DNA of 64,000 nt from Tahibacter amnicola (GCF_025398735.1 NZ_CP104694.1:3745001-3809000); one strand, 5' to 3'. Shown: positions 42,118-51,983, counted from the first letter of the stretch. Notes: generated by a model not told the origin, from the sequence alone. A program made the numbers and translations.

Positions 42118-44398
42118 TCAGCGGATTCTGCCCAACCGCAGCGCGTTGGTGACGACGGAGACCGAACTCAGGCTCATCGCCAACGCCGCAATCATCGGAC
42201 TCAAGAGCCAGCCAAACACCGGATAGAGCACGCCCGCCGCGACCGGCACGCCGAGCGCGTTGTACAGAAACGCAAACCCCAAATTCTGTTTCATATTGCG
42301 CACCGTCTCGTCGGAAATGGCTCTCGCCGCCAGGATGCGTCCGAGATCGCCCTTAACGAGCGTGATAGCGGCACTGGACATGGCCACGTCGGTGCCGGTG
42401 CCCATCGCGATGCCGACGTCCGCCGCGGCGAGTGCTGGGGCATCATTCACGCCATCGCCGGCCATCGCCACGCGGCGGCCTTGCGCTTTCAGGCGTTCGA
42501 CCAGCGCGACCTTGTCGGCCGGCTTGACCTCGCCGTGGACCTCGTCGATCGCCAAGGTCTCGGCCACGGCCTGCGCCGTGGCCATCGCGTCGCCCGACGC
42601 CATAACGAGGCGGAGCCCTGCGGCGCGTAACGCCGTCAACGCCGCGGGAGTAGACGCCTTGATGGGGTCCGCGACGGCGACGGCACCGGCGAGCTCGCGG
42701 TCGACCGCGAGGAACATGACGGTCGCGCCGGACGCACGCAGTGCGTCGGCCCGCTCGGCCAACGGGGCAACGTCAGCACCCACGCTCCTCATCAGTGCGG
42801 CGTTGCCCAAAGCTAGCGGACGATCGTCCACGCGTCCCACCACACCCTGACCCGTGATCGAAGAAAAGTCGGCAGCCATCGACAGAGCGAGCGAACGCTG
42901 CTTAGCTTCTGCCAATATCGCAGCGGCAAGCGGGTGCTCACTCCCCTGCTCCAAACTCGCAGCGAACTGCACGACTTGCTGCTCGGTGTAGCCAGGCGCG
43001 ATCAGCACATCGCGAAATGCCGGGCGCCCTTCAGTCAGCGTCCCGGTCTTATCGACGACGAGCGTGTCGATGGTGCGCAGGCGCTCAATTGCTTCCGCGT
43101 CGCGAAACAGCACGCCTGCATGCGCGGCGCGTCCGGTGGCAACCATGATCGACATTGGTGTGGCGAGCCCGAGCGCACACGGACACGCGATGATGAGCAC
43201 CGAGACGGCATTCAAGACGGCGTAGGTCCATGAGGGTTCCGGGCCGAAGAAACCCCAGCCGAGGAGAGTTGCGATCGCCGCGGCCAGCACGGCCAATACG
43301 AACCAATAGGCGACGGTGTCGGCCATGCGCTGCATCGGCGCGCGTGATCGCTGCGCTTGAGCGACGAGCTGCACGATCTGCGCGAGTACGGTCGCCGACC
43401 CGACCTGATCGGCACGAATGACCAAACTGCCGGTACCGTTGAGGGTCGCGCCGATGACCCGCGCGTCGGGCAATTTTTCGATCGGCAGCGACTCGCCCGT
43501 CAACATCGACTCATCCACGCTTGAGCGGCCGTCGAGCACTGTGCCGTCGACCGGAATTTTTCTCCGGGCCGCACGCGCAGGCGGTCGCCTGGGTCAGCCA
43601 CACGATGACCGCGGCAGCCTCGAAATAAACACCGACCCGCCCGTGCTCCTGAAAGGAATTAGGAAAGAGCCCGGGCGCAAGCGTGGCCACGACACTGTAG
43701 CCGTACGCGGCGGCTACACCGATGCCGATCAGGGTCCACATGTTCGGGCTGCGATGGCGCAGCGAGGCGATACACCGCTCAAAGAAGGGCCAGCCGGCCC
43801 ACAATACGACCGGTGTGGCCAGCACCAGCTCCAGGCCCGTGCGCAGCTCGGTCGACAACCCCGTCAGACGGTGGCCAAGCATCGCCAGCCCCAATACGAC
43901 GAGCGTCAGCGGCAATGACCATGTAAAGCGCCGTCGGAAGTCGGTGAGTTCCGGCAGCTCGCCGTCGTCCTCGCTCGGCATGACCGGTTCGAGTGCCATG
44001 CCGCAGATCGGGCAAGCCCCGGGGCCTTCCTGAACAATTTGCGGGTGCATCGGACAGGTGTAGGTCATGCCCGGCGCTGCGGGGATCGCAGCGACGGGGG
44101 CTTCGGTCGACAGATAGCGCGCCGGATCGGCTACGAATTTGGTACGGCAACCCGCCGAACAAAAGTGATAATCATGGCCGGCGTGGTGCGCATGGTGCGG
44201 CGAGTTCGCGTCGACCGTCATACCGCAGGCCGGATCGCGCTCAGCTTCACGCGGGGCGCCCGGCGTTGGGCCGTGGGCCGGATCATGAGCGCCGTGGCCG
44301 ACGGCGGGCGTCGCCGCGGCGTGGCCCCCTGCAGAGTTCGGGGACGATGACGAGGGGGGCGCGTGGCAGCATGGGGATTTATGGGAAGGTGCGGTCAT
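42118..44398 (-). pseudogene. Copper P1B ATPase with internal deletion and frameshift
   Basis: The 5' part (43511-44398) encodes a His/Cys-rich head with YHS-type and metal motifs (ACGMTVD, FCSAGCRTKF, YTCPMHPQI, CPICGMALEP), then the first four helices. The 3' part (42118-43539 frame) has TGES, CPC (IIACPCALG), DKTGT and GDGVNDAP. Between YFEAAAVIV and [10 protein letters not shown] about 60 residues are missing. An A run near 43560 lacks one base before the frame of PVDGTVLDG. So at least two lesions separate the halves. The gene overlaps its MerR regulator (ATGA at 44395-44398) and was presumably copper-induced. Confidence 0.8.
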
Positions 44399-44799
44399 GG
44401 CAGATCCTCCTGCGACAAGGCGTTGAGTATCGGGCAGGCTTCCGCTCGGCCGTGGCCGGGGCACGCCGTAATGAGGGTTTGCAGTCCGGTGCGGATGCGG
44501 GTCAGTTCAGTGATGCGCTGATCGACGTCCGCGAGTTTGTCGATGGCGGCACGTTTGACCTGGGCGATATCGGCGTTATCGCTCAAGGCAAGCAGCGTCC
44601 GAATGTCCTCGAGCGAAAAACCCAAGGATTTTGCGCGCCGGATGAAATGCAGGCGTTTGAGTTCGGTCTGGGTGTAGTGCCGATAGCCCGAGGCCGAGCG
44701 CTGTGCGGGCGCGAGTAGTTGGCCGCGCTCGTAATACCGGACGGTGTCGATGGCGACCCCGGCACGTTTGGCCAATTCGCCAATGGTAAAGCTCGTCAT
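44395..44799 (-). CDS. MerR-family heavy-metal regulator (CueR/ZntR-like)
   Basis: The 134-residue regulator has a MerR winged helix (FTIGELAKRAGVAIDTVRYYE) and a C-terminal loop CPGHGRAEAC (C-x8-C), one residue longer than the CueR loop. Such loops sense Cu(I) or, when extended, divalent ions. It is the first gene of a unit with the broken copper ATPase. The start at 44799 is set by the conserved N-terminus; a GGAGG-like motif precedes it. Confidence 0.87.
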   Translation of the reverse strand: MTSFTIGELAKRAGVAIDTVRYYERGQLLAPAQRSASGYRHYTQTELKRLHFIRRAKSLGFSLEDIRTLLALSDNADIAQVKRAAIDKLADVDQRITELTRIRTGLQTLITACPGHGRAEACPILNALSQEDLP

Positions 44800-44838
44800 G
44801 ATTGCGCCTCCGGTGAAGCATCGATCGCGTGAAGAGAC

Positions 44839-44870
44839 AGTGTGCAGTCTGGACCCTGGTCCAGAGTCAA
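44839..44870 (-). promoter_or_regulatory. MerR-type promoter with 20-base spacer
   Basis: On the minus strand, -35 TTGACT (44865-44870) is followed by a 20-base spacer and CACACT (44839-44844). The spacer holds CTGGACCAGGGTCCAG. Sequence and spacer length resemble ZntR/PbrR promoters more than CueR promoters, fitting the extended cysteine loop of the regulator. Confidence 0.7.
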
Positions 44871-45062
44871 GCCCCGGCCGGAGAGGCTCGGTGCTTCCAT
44901 TTATGGGCGGGCGCAACGTGCGCCGTACACCGGACGGATAAAAAGCCAGACGCGGTGCGCATAAACGCTGTCGGTGGTGCCGTACGGAGCGCTAAGGGCT
45001 ACTTGAAACTTCTGGCACCGGCGCGCAGTCTATGCGCCGTCCTCGTCGTCTGCGGAGGGCGC

Positions 45063-45461
45063 GTGCTTCGCACCGCCACCACTATTCTTCTCGCGATCGT
45101 GTTGTGCCTGAACGGGTTTCTCATGCCCGTGGCGATGGCACAGCACCACGTCGCGTCGGAGAAAGCCAGTGCGGTGGTCGCCGACGCCCCGTGCCACGGC
45201 GACGCAGCGGTATCGGACATGGCCACGGACGACATGTCCGACCATGCACAGCACGGTGGAAAAGCCCCTCCTTCCAAGCACAGCACTCCTTCGTGCTGCA
45301 CCCATGGCCAATGTGCCTGCGGTTGCCTGTTGTCTGCCAGCACCGCGCCCGCCATGGGCGTGAATGTGCGTCCGCAGCGCGCGACGAAAGGCCGCGACTT
45401 CTCCCGCCCGCATCTGACCGCCTCGCGGTACACGGTGCCCTTGCGACCTCCGATCGCCTAA
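45063..45461 (+). CDS. copL: CopL-family metal-binding regulatory protein (cluster B)
   Basis: The 132-residue protein has a signal-like segment (TATTILLAIVLCLNGFLM), His/Asp/Met-rich middle (MATDDMSDHAQHGG), Cys cluster (SCCTHGQCACGC) and Pro/Arg C-terminus, the same plan as 1316-1717. The start is GTG at 45063 with GGAGGG four bases before; a longer frame begins at 44829 but would overlap the divergent promoter. It opens cluster B. Confidence 0.72.
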   Translation: MLRTATTILLAIVLCLNGFLMPVAMAQHHVASEKASAVVADAPCHGDAAVSDMATDDMSDHAQHGGKAPPSKHSTPSCCTHGQCACGCLLSASTAPAMGVNVRPQRATKGRDFSRPHLTASRYTVPLRPPIA

Positions 45462-45592
45462 GCGTTGGCTAGCAGCCCGATCGGGCTGCCGATGCGGTGC
45501 GGGTGTCGCACCGTCACTCTTTTCGCATGTGCGCGAGACCGCCCGGTGTCGCGACGCGTGCCTGCCAACGAGTCGAGATGATGGAACGAACG

Positions 45593-47614
45593 ATGTTGCG
45601 GCTGCCGCTGGCGGCCGCGTTGACGATCCTTGCAGGTTGCGTCGGGGTGTCGCGACGGGAGGGCGCCGATCGCGTCCAAACGCTGTTGAACGAACGCGTA
45701 CCCAGCGCGGTGCAATGGCGCACCAACCCCGAAGGCACGGTGGCAATCGATGCGCGTGTGGCCGAACTGACCGCCACGAAAATCACGCCGGCCACGGCGT
45801 TTCAAGTTGCCCAGCTGCGCAATCCACGTATGGCAGCGGAGTACGCGCGATTGGGCTTGGCACAAGCGGACGTGGTCGAGGCCAGCCGTATTGGCAATCC
45901 AACCTTCAGCGGTTCCGCGCTCAAGGACGGCGGCCCGTCAAAGATCGCCACCGGACTCACGGCGCCGCTTGCCGATTTGTTGCTGCTTCCCGCCCGGCGT
46001 CGCCTGGCGGCGGGCGAGTACGAGCGCGCCCAACAGACGATTGCGGCCGATCTCGTGAATCTTGCCGCGGATGTGGAAGTACAGTGGTACGAGGCCGCCG
46101 GCGCCGAACAGGTGGCGCTCATGCGCGAAGCTGTCGCCACGGCCGCCGCGACTTCCGCGGAACTCGCCCTGCGCTTCTTCGACGCGGGCAACATCAGCGC
46201 GCTGGAGCTCAAGCTCGAGCAGGCCGCGGCGAGTCAAGCGCGCATTGCCGCGCTCTCGGCGCGGGCGAACGCGACACGCGAGCGCCTGGCGCTCAATACG
46301 CAAATGGGCCTGTCCGGCGCGCAAGCCGCGCAGTGGCAGATGGACGTGCCGCTCGCGGCCCCCGTGCCGACCGAGGACGGACTGGAAACGCTGCAGTCCC
46401 TGGCCCGTGAGCAGCGGCTCGATCTGGCCGCCGCGCGGCGTGAGGTCGAGTTGCTCGGCAGCGCACTGGGCGTGGCGCGGCGCTGGCGTCTTTTAGGAGC
46501 GGTCGATATCGGCGTAGAGCGTGAGAAGGAAACGGACGGGTCGAAGCTGACCGGTCCGACGTTGTCGTTGGCGCTACCGCTCTTCAACCAGGGCCAAGCA
46601 GCGATCGCGCGTGCGCAGGCGCAGTGGGAGGTGGCCAAGAGCGCGCTGGCACTGCGGGAATTGGAAATCGACAACGACGTCCGGCTGGGGATTGAACGAG
46701 TCAATGCGCAGCGCGGGATCGTCGAGCAGTACCGGACCGCGCTCGTTCCGCAGCGCGAAGCGGTCGTGGCGCGCCAGGTTGAACGGCTCAACTACATGCT
46801 GATTGGCGCGTTCGAACTGTTGCTGGCCAAGCAGCAGGAATACGACGCCTATCAGGGCTACCTTGAAGCCGTACGTGACTACTGGGTGGCGCGGGTGGAA
46901 CTGGGTCGCGCGATCGGGACACGACTTCCGAGCGCCGCGACAGTCAACGCGCGCACGATCGGGGTTGAAGCCATTTTGACCCCTCCCGCGCCGACCGGCG
47001 CGGGTCACAGCGGTCATGGCGACCATGGCGCAGCAATGCCGGGGATGAAGCCGGCTGCCACGCCGTCGCCGCAGAGCCCCGCCCGCGACGAGGGCATGCA
47101 GGGCATGGACCATAGCGGTCATGACATGTCGTCGATGAAGCCGGCCGCCACGCCCTCGCCGCAGAGCCCCGCCCGCGACGACGGCATGCAGGGCATGGAC
47201 CATGGCGGTCATGACATGTCGTCGATGAAGCCGGCCACCACGCCGTCGCCGCAGAGTCCCGCCCGCGACGACGGCATGCAGGGCATGGATCACGCCGGTC
47301 ACGACATGTCCATGAAGGCGGCAGCGCCTCCACCTCAGGATACCCAGCCCACGAAGGGCTCGCGCGGACCGAACGCCGCGAAGAAGCCAACGTCGCCGCC
47401 GGCGACGGAACGTCCGAAAGACGAGGCCGGCATGCCCGGTATGGACCACGGCAAGGACGATTCCACTCCCACCTCCCCACCGGTGCGCCAGGGCGATAGG
47501 CGCACGTCATCGTCACTCGATACTCCTTTCCCCGCCCGAACGATCGGGCGCACGGCGCCGTCCGGTGCCGTGAGCGTTTCACCCACCGTAGCTTTCTTCG
47601 GAGATCACGCATGA
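45593..47614 (+). CDS. TolC-family lipoprotein with long Met/His repeat tail (cluster B)
   Basis: The 673-residue protein pairs with the cluster A protein at 1803: lipoprotein signal (LAGC, Cys16), TolC helical core to about residue 450, and a tail of about 200 residues. The tail holds three 30-residue repeats (485-574) with the motif GMQGMDHxGHDM, then further MDHG motifs. The tail should bind copper in the periplasm. Starts at 45578 and 45593 are both possible. It ends with the next start overlapping (ATGA at 47611-47614). Confidence 0.85.
   Translation: MLRLPLAAALTILAGCVGVSRREGADRVQTLLNERVPSAVQWRTNPEGTVAIDARVAELTATKITPATAFQVAQLRNPRMAAEYARLGLAQADVVEASRIGNPTFSGSALKDGGPSKIATGLTAPLADLLLLPARRRLAAGEYERAQQTIAADLVNLAADVEVQWYEAAGAEQVALMREAVATAAATSAELALRFFDAGNISALELKLEQAAASQARIAALSARANATRERLALNTQMGLSGAQAAQWQMDVPLAAPVPTEDGLETLQSLAREQRLDLAAARREVELLGSALGVARRWRLLGAVDIGVEREKETDGSKLTGPTLSLALPLFNQGQAAIARAQAQWEVAKSALALRELEIDNDVRLGIERVNAQRGIVEQYRTALVPQREAVVARQVERLNYMLIGAFELLLAKQQEYDAYQGYLEAVRDYWVARVELGRAIGTRLPSAATVNARTIGVEAILTPPAPTGAGHSGHGDHGAAMPGMKPAATPSPQSPARDEGMQGMDHSGHDMSSMKPAATPSPQSPARDDGMQGMDHGGHDMSSMKPATTPSPQSPARDDGMQGMDHAGHDMSMKAAAPPPQDTQPTKGSRGPNAAKKPTSPPATERPKDEAGMPGMDHGKDDSTPTSPPVRQGDRRTSSSLDTPFPARTIGRTAPSGAVSVSPTVAFFGDHA
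47044..47313 (+). repeat. Three 90-base tandem repeats in the TolC-type tail
   Basis: Units start at 47044, 47134 and 47224, each encoding MKPAATPSPQSPARD, GMQGMDH and GHDMS. They differ at a few positions only, so the array is recent or kept uniform. Copy number may vary between strains. Confidence 0.85.
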
Positions 47615-47931
47615 ATACCTCTTCCCTGCGTCTTGCGCTTGCCCTGATGAGCCTGACGATTGCGCTGAACGTGTCGGCGCACGACCCCAAAGAGCACGAA
47701 AAAGAGGCGGCTGCCGCGCAGGCCAAGCCCGACTGCGCCAAGTTGAAAACCATGGACATGTCCAAAATGGACCCGAACGATCCGGTCATGAAGGCCATGA
47801 TGGCCAAGTGCGCCAAGGCCGATGCTGCCGGCGCTGCGCACGATCACGCACCGGCCAAGGACGCAGCGAAAGACCCGAAAAAAGACGACAAGAACGCGCC
47901 GACGTCGAGCGACGATCACGGGGGGCACTGA
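47611..47931 (+). CDS. Exported Met/His-rich small protein
   Basis: The 106-residue protein has a signal peptide (1-23) and a helical Met/Cys segment (CAKLKTMDMSKMDPNDPVM, AMMAKCAKAD) followed by a Lys/Asp-rich tail ending DDHGGH. The layout suits a periplasmic copper chaperone. It overlaps the genes on both sides (four bases upstream, one base with CopA), so it is part of the coupled cluster B. Cluster A has no counterpart. Confidence 0.75.
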   Translation: MNTSSLRLALALMSLTIALNVSAHDPKEHEKEAAAAQAKPDCAKLKTMDMSKMDPNDPVMKAMMAKCAKADAAGAAHDHAPAKDAAKDPKKDDKNAPTSSDDHGGH

Positions 47932-49358
47932 TGACCTCACGACGCGACCTGTTGCAATGGATGGGGGTCGGCGGCGCGGGCCTGTTGGCCGGCGCGGTGA
48001 CGCCTGCCCGGGCACAGCACGCCGCCGGCCATACGCCGGCGGCCGCACCGGATCCCAGCGATGCCACCCCGCCACCGCGTGCGGCGGTGGGCTACCGGCC
48101 CGTGCGTACCCTCAACGGGTGGACACTGCCGTTCCGCATGAATGACGGCGTCAAGGAATTCCACCTGGTGGCCGAGGAGATCGAGCACGAGTTCGCGCCG
48201 GGCTCGCGCGCAATCTGTTGGGGCTACAACGGCACGACGCCGGGGCCAACGATCGAAGCGGTCGAAGGCGATCGAGTGCGGTTGTTCGTGACGAATCGGC
48301 TGAAGGAGCCGACCTCGGTGCATTGGCACGGCATTGATCTGCCCAACGGGTTCGATGGCGTGGCCGGTCTCAATCAGCCGCACATCCTGCCCGGCGAGAC
48401 CTTCGTCTACGAGTACACGCTCAAGCAGCACGGTACGCACATGTACCACCCGCACGCCGATGAGATGACCCAGATGGCCTTCGGCATGATGGGCTTGTTC
48501 ATCATCCATCCGCGAGCCGGTGAAGAAGAGCCGATCGACCGCGACTATGCATTCCTGCTGCACAACTGGGCGCTGCACCCAGGCACGTATCGCCCCGATC
48601 CCAGCATCATGCAGGATTTCGATTTGTGGACCTTCAACTCGAAGGTGTTCCCCGCGATCGAACCGTTGGTGATGCGCACGGGCGAGCGGCTGCGCATCCG
48701 AATTGGCAATTTATCCATGTGGAACCATCCCATCCACCTGCACAGCAATCCGTTCTGGGTGACCGGCTCAGACGCCGGCCGATGGCCGCGATCGCAGTGG
48801 CGACGCGAGGTCACCGAGATCATCGGCGTCGGACAGATGCGCGATTTCGAGTTCGTGGCGACTGAGCCCGGCGACTGGGCGCTGCACTGCCACATGGCGC
48901 ATCACACGATGGGACCGATGGGCCACGGCATCCCGAATCCGACCGGTGTCAATCAGCGCGGCGTGGAAGCCCAGATTCGGCAGTTGCTGCCCGGCTACAT
49001 GGCCATGGGTGAAAACGGCATGTCGGAGCATTCCGAGCACGTCGCGATGGGCCTGACAGGCCCCGAGAACACGCTGCCGATGATGGCCGGCCAAGGCCAG
49101 TTCGGGCCGATCGAAATGGGCGGCATGTTCACCGTGGTCAAGGTCCGCGACGAGCTGGCGGCCGGGGATTTTCGCGATCCGGGTCCGTACCGCTATCCGA
49201 AGGACCGGATCGCACGCCGCGTGAGCAGCGATGCCGATTTCGGTCAGCCCCATCGGCGCACCCCGTACGGCCCCGCGCGGGCTACACGACCGGCCCCAGC
49301 ATCCGATGAGATGCCGGCGATGGATCACTCACAACACGGAAAACCTACGGGAGGGTAG
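47931..49358 (+). CDS. copA: Periplasmic multicopper oxidase, CopA family (cluster B)
   Basis: The 475-residue oxidase has a twin-arginine signal (SRRDLLQWMG), HWHG at 131-134, YHPHAD, HPIHLHS in place of HPIHMHG, and HCHMAHH. The HLHS change keeps both histidines. It is a clear paralogue of the protein at 3368. It should oxidise Cu(I) in the periplasm. It is coupled to the Met-rich gene by a one-base overlap and is followed three bases later by the fused cytochrome gene. Confidence 0.9.
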   Translation: MTSRRDLLQWMGVGGAGLLAGAVTPARAQHAAGHTPAAAPDPSDATPPPRAAVGYRPVRTLNGWTLPFRMNDGVKEFHLVAEEIEHEFAPGSRAICWGYNGTTPGPTIEAVEGDRVRLFVTNRLKEPTSVHWHGIDLPNGFDGVAGLNQPHILPGETFVYEYTLKQHGTHMYHPHADEMTQMAFGMMGLFIIHPRAGEEEPIDRDYAFLLHNWALHPGTYRPDPSIMQDFDLWTFNSKVFPAIEPLVMRTGERLRIRIGNLSMWNHPIHLHSNPFWVTGSDAGRWPRSQWRREVTEIIGVGQMRDFEFVATEPGDWALHCHMAHHTMGPMGHGIPNPTGVNQRGVEAQIRQLLPGYMAMGENGMSEHSEHVAMGLTGPENTLPMMAGQGQFGPIEMGGMFTVVKVRDELAAGDFRDPGPYRYPKDRIARRVSSDADFGQPHRRTPYGPARATRPAPASDEMPAMDHSQHGKPTGG

Positions 49359-49361
49359 CGC

Positions 49362-50369
49362 ATGAAAACGCTCAAAGTGATCCTCGTTCTGGCACTCGTT
49401 GGCGGATTGGGCGCACTGGGATTTTTATACTCGGGGCTGTATCCCATCGGCGCCGACACGCCGCACAACGCGCTGACGTACTGGGGTCTGGAAACGCTGC
49501 GGGAACGCTCGATCGCCCGCGCCAGCGCCGATCTGAAGGTGCCTGCGCTGGACGATCCGGACATGCTCCTGGCGGGCGGAGCGGACTATAACGACATGTG
49601 CGCGACGTGCCATTTGAAGCCGGGCAAGACCACGTCCGACATGGCCCAAGGGCTTTATCCGAAGCCGCCGAATCTGTCCAAGCCTGCCTCTCAGCAGGCT
49701 CCGTTGACGAAAGATCTCGCCGAAGGCGCAGCGGCGCGGCAGTTCTGGATCATCAAGCATGGCATCAAGGCGTCGGCTATGCCCGCCTGGGGCCCCACGC
49801 ACGATGACGCACGCATCTGGGCCATGGTGGCGTTCCTGCAGAAGCTGCCGACGCTGACGGCAGATCAGTACCAGATTCTGACCGCCCGCGAGGGTGGTCA
49901 GCCGATGGATCACGAGGGCATGGACATGGGTGCTGCGGCGCCGGCAGCGGGCGCCACCGCACCGGCATCATCGGACGGTGCGAAAGGCGCGAACGAGCCC
50001 ACGGCCGTGGTGGATCAGTTCCAGAAAGCCTTGTCGACCGGCGACACCGCGACGGCCGCCACGCTTCTCGATCCCGAGGTCAAGATCTTCGAGAGCGGCG
50101 GCATCGAGCGCTCCAAAGCCGAATACGCCTCGCACCACCTCGCCAGCGACGCGGCCTTCTTGAAGACGGCGACGCTGGCGCTTCAGTCACGCACCGGCGA
50201 TGCGGTCGGCGATCTGGCGTGGGTCGGCAGCGAATCGCGCATCACGGCGTCGGTGAAGAACAAGCCCGTCGATCTCATCAGCACCGAAACCATGGTGCTC
50301 AAGAAGACGCCGCAGGGCTGGCGCATTGTGCACATCCATTGGTCGTCCCGACCCAACAAGACTTCGTGA
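49362..50369 (+). CDS. Fused cytochrome c and NTF2-like protein
   Basis: The 335-residue protein joins the two proteins that cluster A encodes separately: an N-terminal anchor (5-25) and cytochrome c domain with CATCH near residue 80 and AMPAWGP near 142, a Met/His linker (MDHEGMDMG), and a C-terminal NTF2-like domain (from about 215; VVDQFQKALSTGDTATA to WRIVHIHWSSR). A single haem is expected. The fusion ties the NTF2-like domain to the cytochrome and, by position, to CopA. It has GGAGGG before the start. Confidence 0.87.
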   Translation: MKTLKVILVLALVGGLGALGFLYSGLYPIGADTPHNALTYWGLETLRERSIARASADLKVPALDDPDMLLAGGADYNDMCATCHLKPGKTTSDMAQGLYPKPPNLSKPASQQAPLTKDLAEGAAARQFWIIKHGIKASAMPAWGPTHDDARIWAMVAFLQKLPTLTADQYQILTAREGGQPMDHEGMDMGAAAPAAGATAPASSDGAKGANEPTAVVDQFQKALSTGDTATAATLLDPEVKIFESGGIERSKAEYASHHLASDAAFLKTATLALQSRTGDAVGDLAWVGSESRITASVKNKPVDLISTETMVLKKTPQGWRIVHIHWSSRPNKTS

Positions 50370-50376
50370 GGTTGCA

Positions 50377-50859
50377 ATGAATCCTCTGCTGCGATGGGTA
50401 GGCTCGCTGGGCCTGCTCCTGATTCCCCTCGCCGATCCTGTGTCGGCGCAATCCACGGCGACAGTCACGGTCGCCGCCAGCGATCACGTGCTGGTGCACA
50501 AGAGCCCATCCTGCGGGTGCTGCACGCAGTGGGTGGAGCACCTGCGGGCGAACGGCTTCACGGTCGAGGTGCGCGATGAAGCCGATGTCGCGCTGAGCAA
50601 ACGTCGCCTGGGCGTGCCGGCGCCGATGGCGTCGTGCCACACCGCCGAAGTCGGCGGGTATTTCGTGGAAGGCCATGTGCCCGCGGCCGACATCCGGCGT
50701 CTACTGACACAGCGGCCCGCGATCCAAGGGCTCGCTGTACCGGGCATGCCGGCCGGCTCGCCCGGCATGGAGCTCCCGGATGGCCGGGTCGCGCCCTACA
50801 CCGTGCACCAGATTGACGGTGACGGCAACGTCAGCGACTTCGCGCGACACGGTCAATGA
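50377..50859 (+). CDS. DUF411 metal-binding protein (first copy)
   Basis: The 160-residue protein has a signal peptide (1-25) and the DUF411 core: KSPSCGCCTQWVEHL (about 44-58), SCHTAEV, and VEGHVPAADIRRLL to VPGMPAGSPGME. The CGCC motif and conserved CHT are presumed metal ligands. DUF411 proteins occur in copper and arsenic islands, with unclear function. Eight bases after the fusion gene. Confidence 0.85.
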   Translation: MNPLLRWVGSLGLLLIPLADPVSAQSTATVTVAASDHVLVHKSPSCGCCTQWVEHLRANGFTVEVRDEADVALSKRRLGVPAPMASCHTAEVGGYFVEGHVPAADIRRLLTQRPAIQGLAVPGMPAGSPGMELPDGRVAPYTVHQIDGDGNVSDFARHGQ

Positions 50860-50974
50860 CACGGCCGCCAGTTCCCACCGTGTTGTCCATGGCTTCGACG
50901 TTGGCCAGGGTTCGCTCCCCACGATCCGGTGGCATTCGTCGATGAGGCGCCGCACCGACCCACGCTCGAGCGCG

Positions 50975-51487
50975 ATGACGCGACTATCTCCCGTGAAGCG
51001 TCGTCCCCTCTCCCTCCCCGCGCTCGCGGGGGTCGGTGCGGCCATGCTGTCGGTCCTGGCTGCCTTCCTCGTGCTGGCGCGCGGTCTGCCGGCGCAGAGC
51101 GAGATCACGGTGTTCCGGCGGCCGGGCTGCTTATGTTGTCTGGCGTGGGTAGCGCGCTTGCGCGAGGCGGGGTTTCGCGTCGCGGTACAGGAAGAACCGC
51201 ACTTGGGCGCCTTGCGGCTTCGCCTGGGTATTCCGGAGTCCAAGGCCAGTTGCCATACGGCGCTGACGCGCGAGGGCTACGTGATTGAGGGCCATGTGCC
51301 GCCGCAGGACATACGGCGCTGGCTGCAAGAACGCCCTGCCCTGCGCGGCTTGGCCGTACCGGGCATGCCAGCTGGATCGGCCGGCATGGAAGGTGCCGTT
51401 TCCGAAGCGTACGACGTGTGGACTCTGCCGCTGCGCGGTGAGGCCACGGTGTATGCCCACCACCCGGCCGGTCCTTCGCTGCCGTGA
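50975..51487 (+). CDS. DUF411 metal-binding protein (second copy)
   Basis: The 170-residue paralogue of the preceding gene has a signal (about 15-38), GCLCC in place of GCGCC, SCHTALT and VPGMPAGSAGME. It arose by tandem duplication and has diverged strongly. The start at 50975 is chosen for the signal; 50942 is possible. It is 115 bases after its twin. Confidence 0.8.
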   Translation: MTRLSPVKRRPLSLPALAGVGAAMLSVLAAFLVLARGLPAQSEITVFRRPGCLCCLAWVARLREAGFRVAVQEEPHLGALRLRLGIPESKASCHTALTREGYVIEGHVPPQDIRRWLQERPALRGLAVPGMPAGSAGMEGAVSEAYDVWTLPLRGEATVYAHHPAGPSLP

Positions 51488-51545
51488 TGCGCCTTCCTTC
51501 CGCACCGCGAGTCGTCGTAGGGACTCGGAGCCCGCCCGAGGCACC

Positions 51546-51896
51546 ATGCTCCGTTTCCTGAACCCCTCGCCGGAGTCCGCCACGGCCCGTGCTGTAGAAG
51601 CCTGCCTGCGGTGTTACAGCACCTGCATGAGCGCGGGTCTCTTGCCCTATCGCGGCGTCAGCGAGGCTTGGCTCGACGACGAGCTGCGTCAGCTCCTGAT
51701 CGTCACGGCGGAACTGTGCAAAGTGACCGCGAAGTACCTTCGGATCGGCAGTCGCGAAGCGATCGTGTTGTGCGACGCGTGCGCGCACGTGTGCGAGGTC
51801 TGCGCAAGCGCCTGCGACGCACGCGGCGACTTGAGCGACTGCGCCCGCGACTGCCGACTCTGCATGGTGCGCTCGCGCGAAGCCGCCCAGGCCTAG
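51546..51896 (+). CDS. Cys-rich four-helix protein (Csp-related)
   Basis: The 116-residue protein has cysteine pairs three or four residues apart along predicted helices (CLRCYSTC, CDACAHVCEVCASAC, CARDCRLC), like the Csp family, but its central part is poorer in cysteine than in the true Csp proteins at 6110 and 60664. It probably binds fewer copper ions. It ends cluster B. Confidence 0.68.
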   Translation: MLRFLNPSPESATARAVEACLRCYSTCMSAGLLPYRGVSEAWLDDELRQLLIVTAELCKVTAKYLRIGSREAIVLCDACAHVCEVCASACDARGDLSDCARDCRLCMVRSREAAQA

Positions 51897-51983
51897 CACT
51901 GATGAGTGGATCGAGTTCACACAGTGGACAGACCGGCGGCCCGACCGACACACCGCGCCGTGTGCCATGCAGGACCACGCCGA

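Noticed and set aside
47044-47313. CRISPR-like regular repeat
   Set aside because: The 90-base units are contiguous and in frame in a TolC-type protein, with no spacers; it is a coding tandem repeat.
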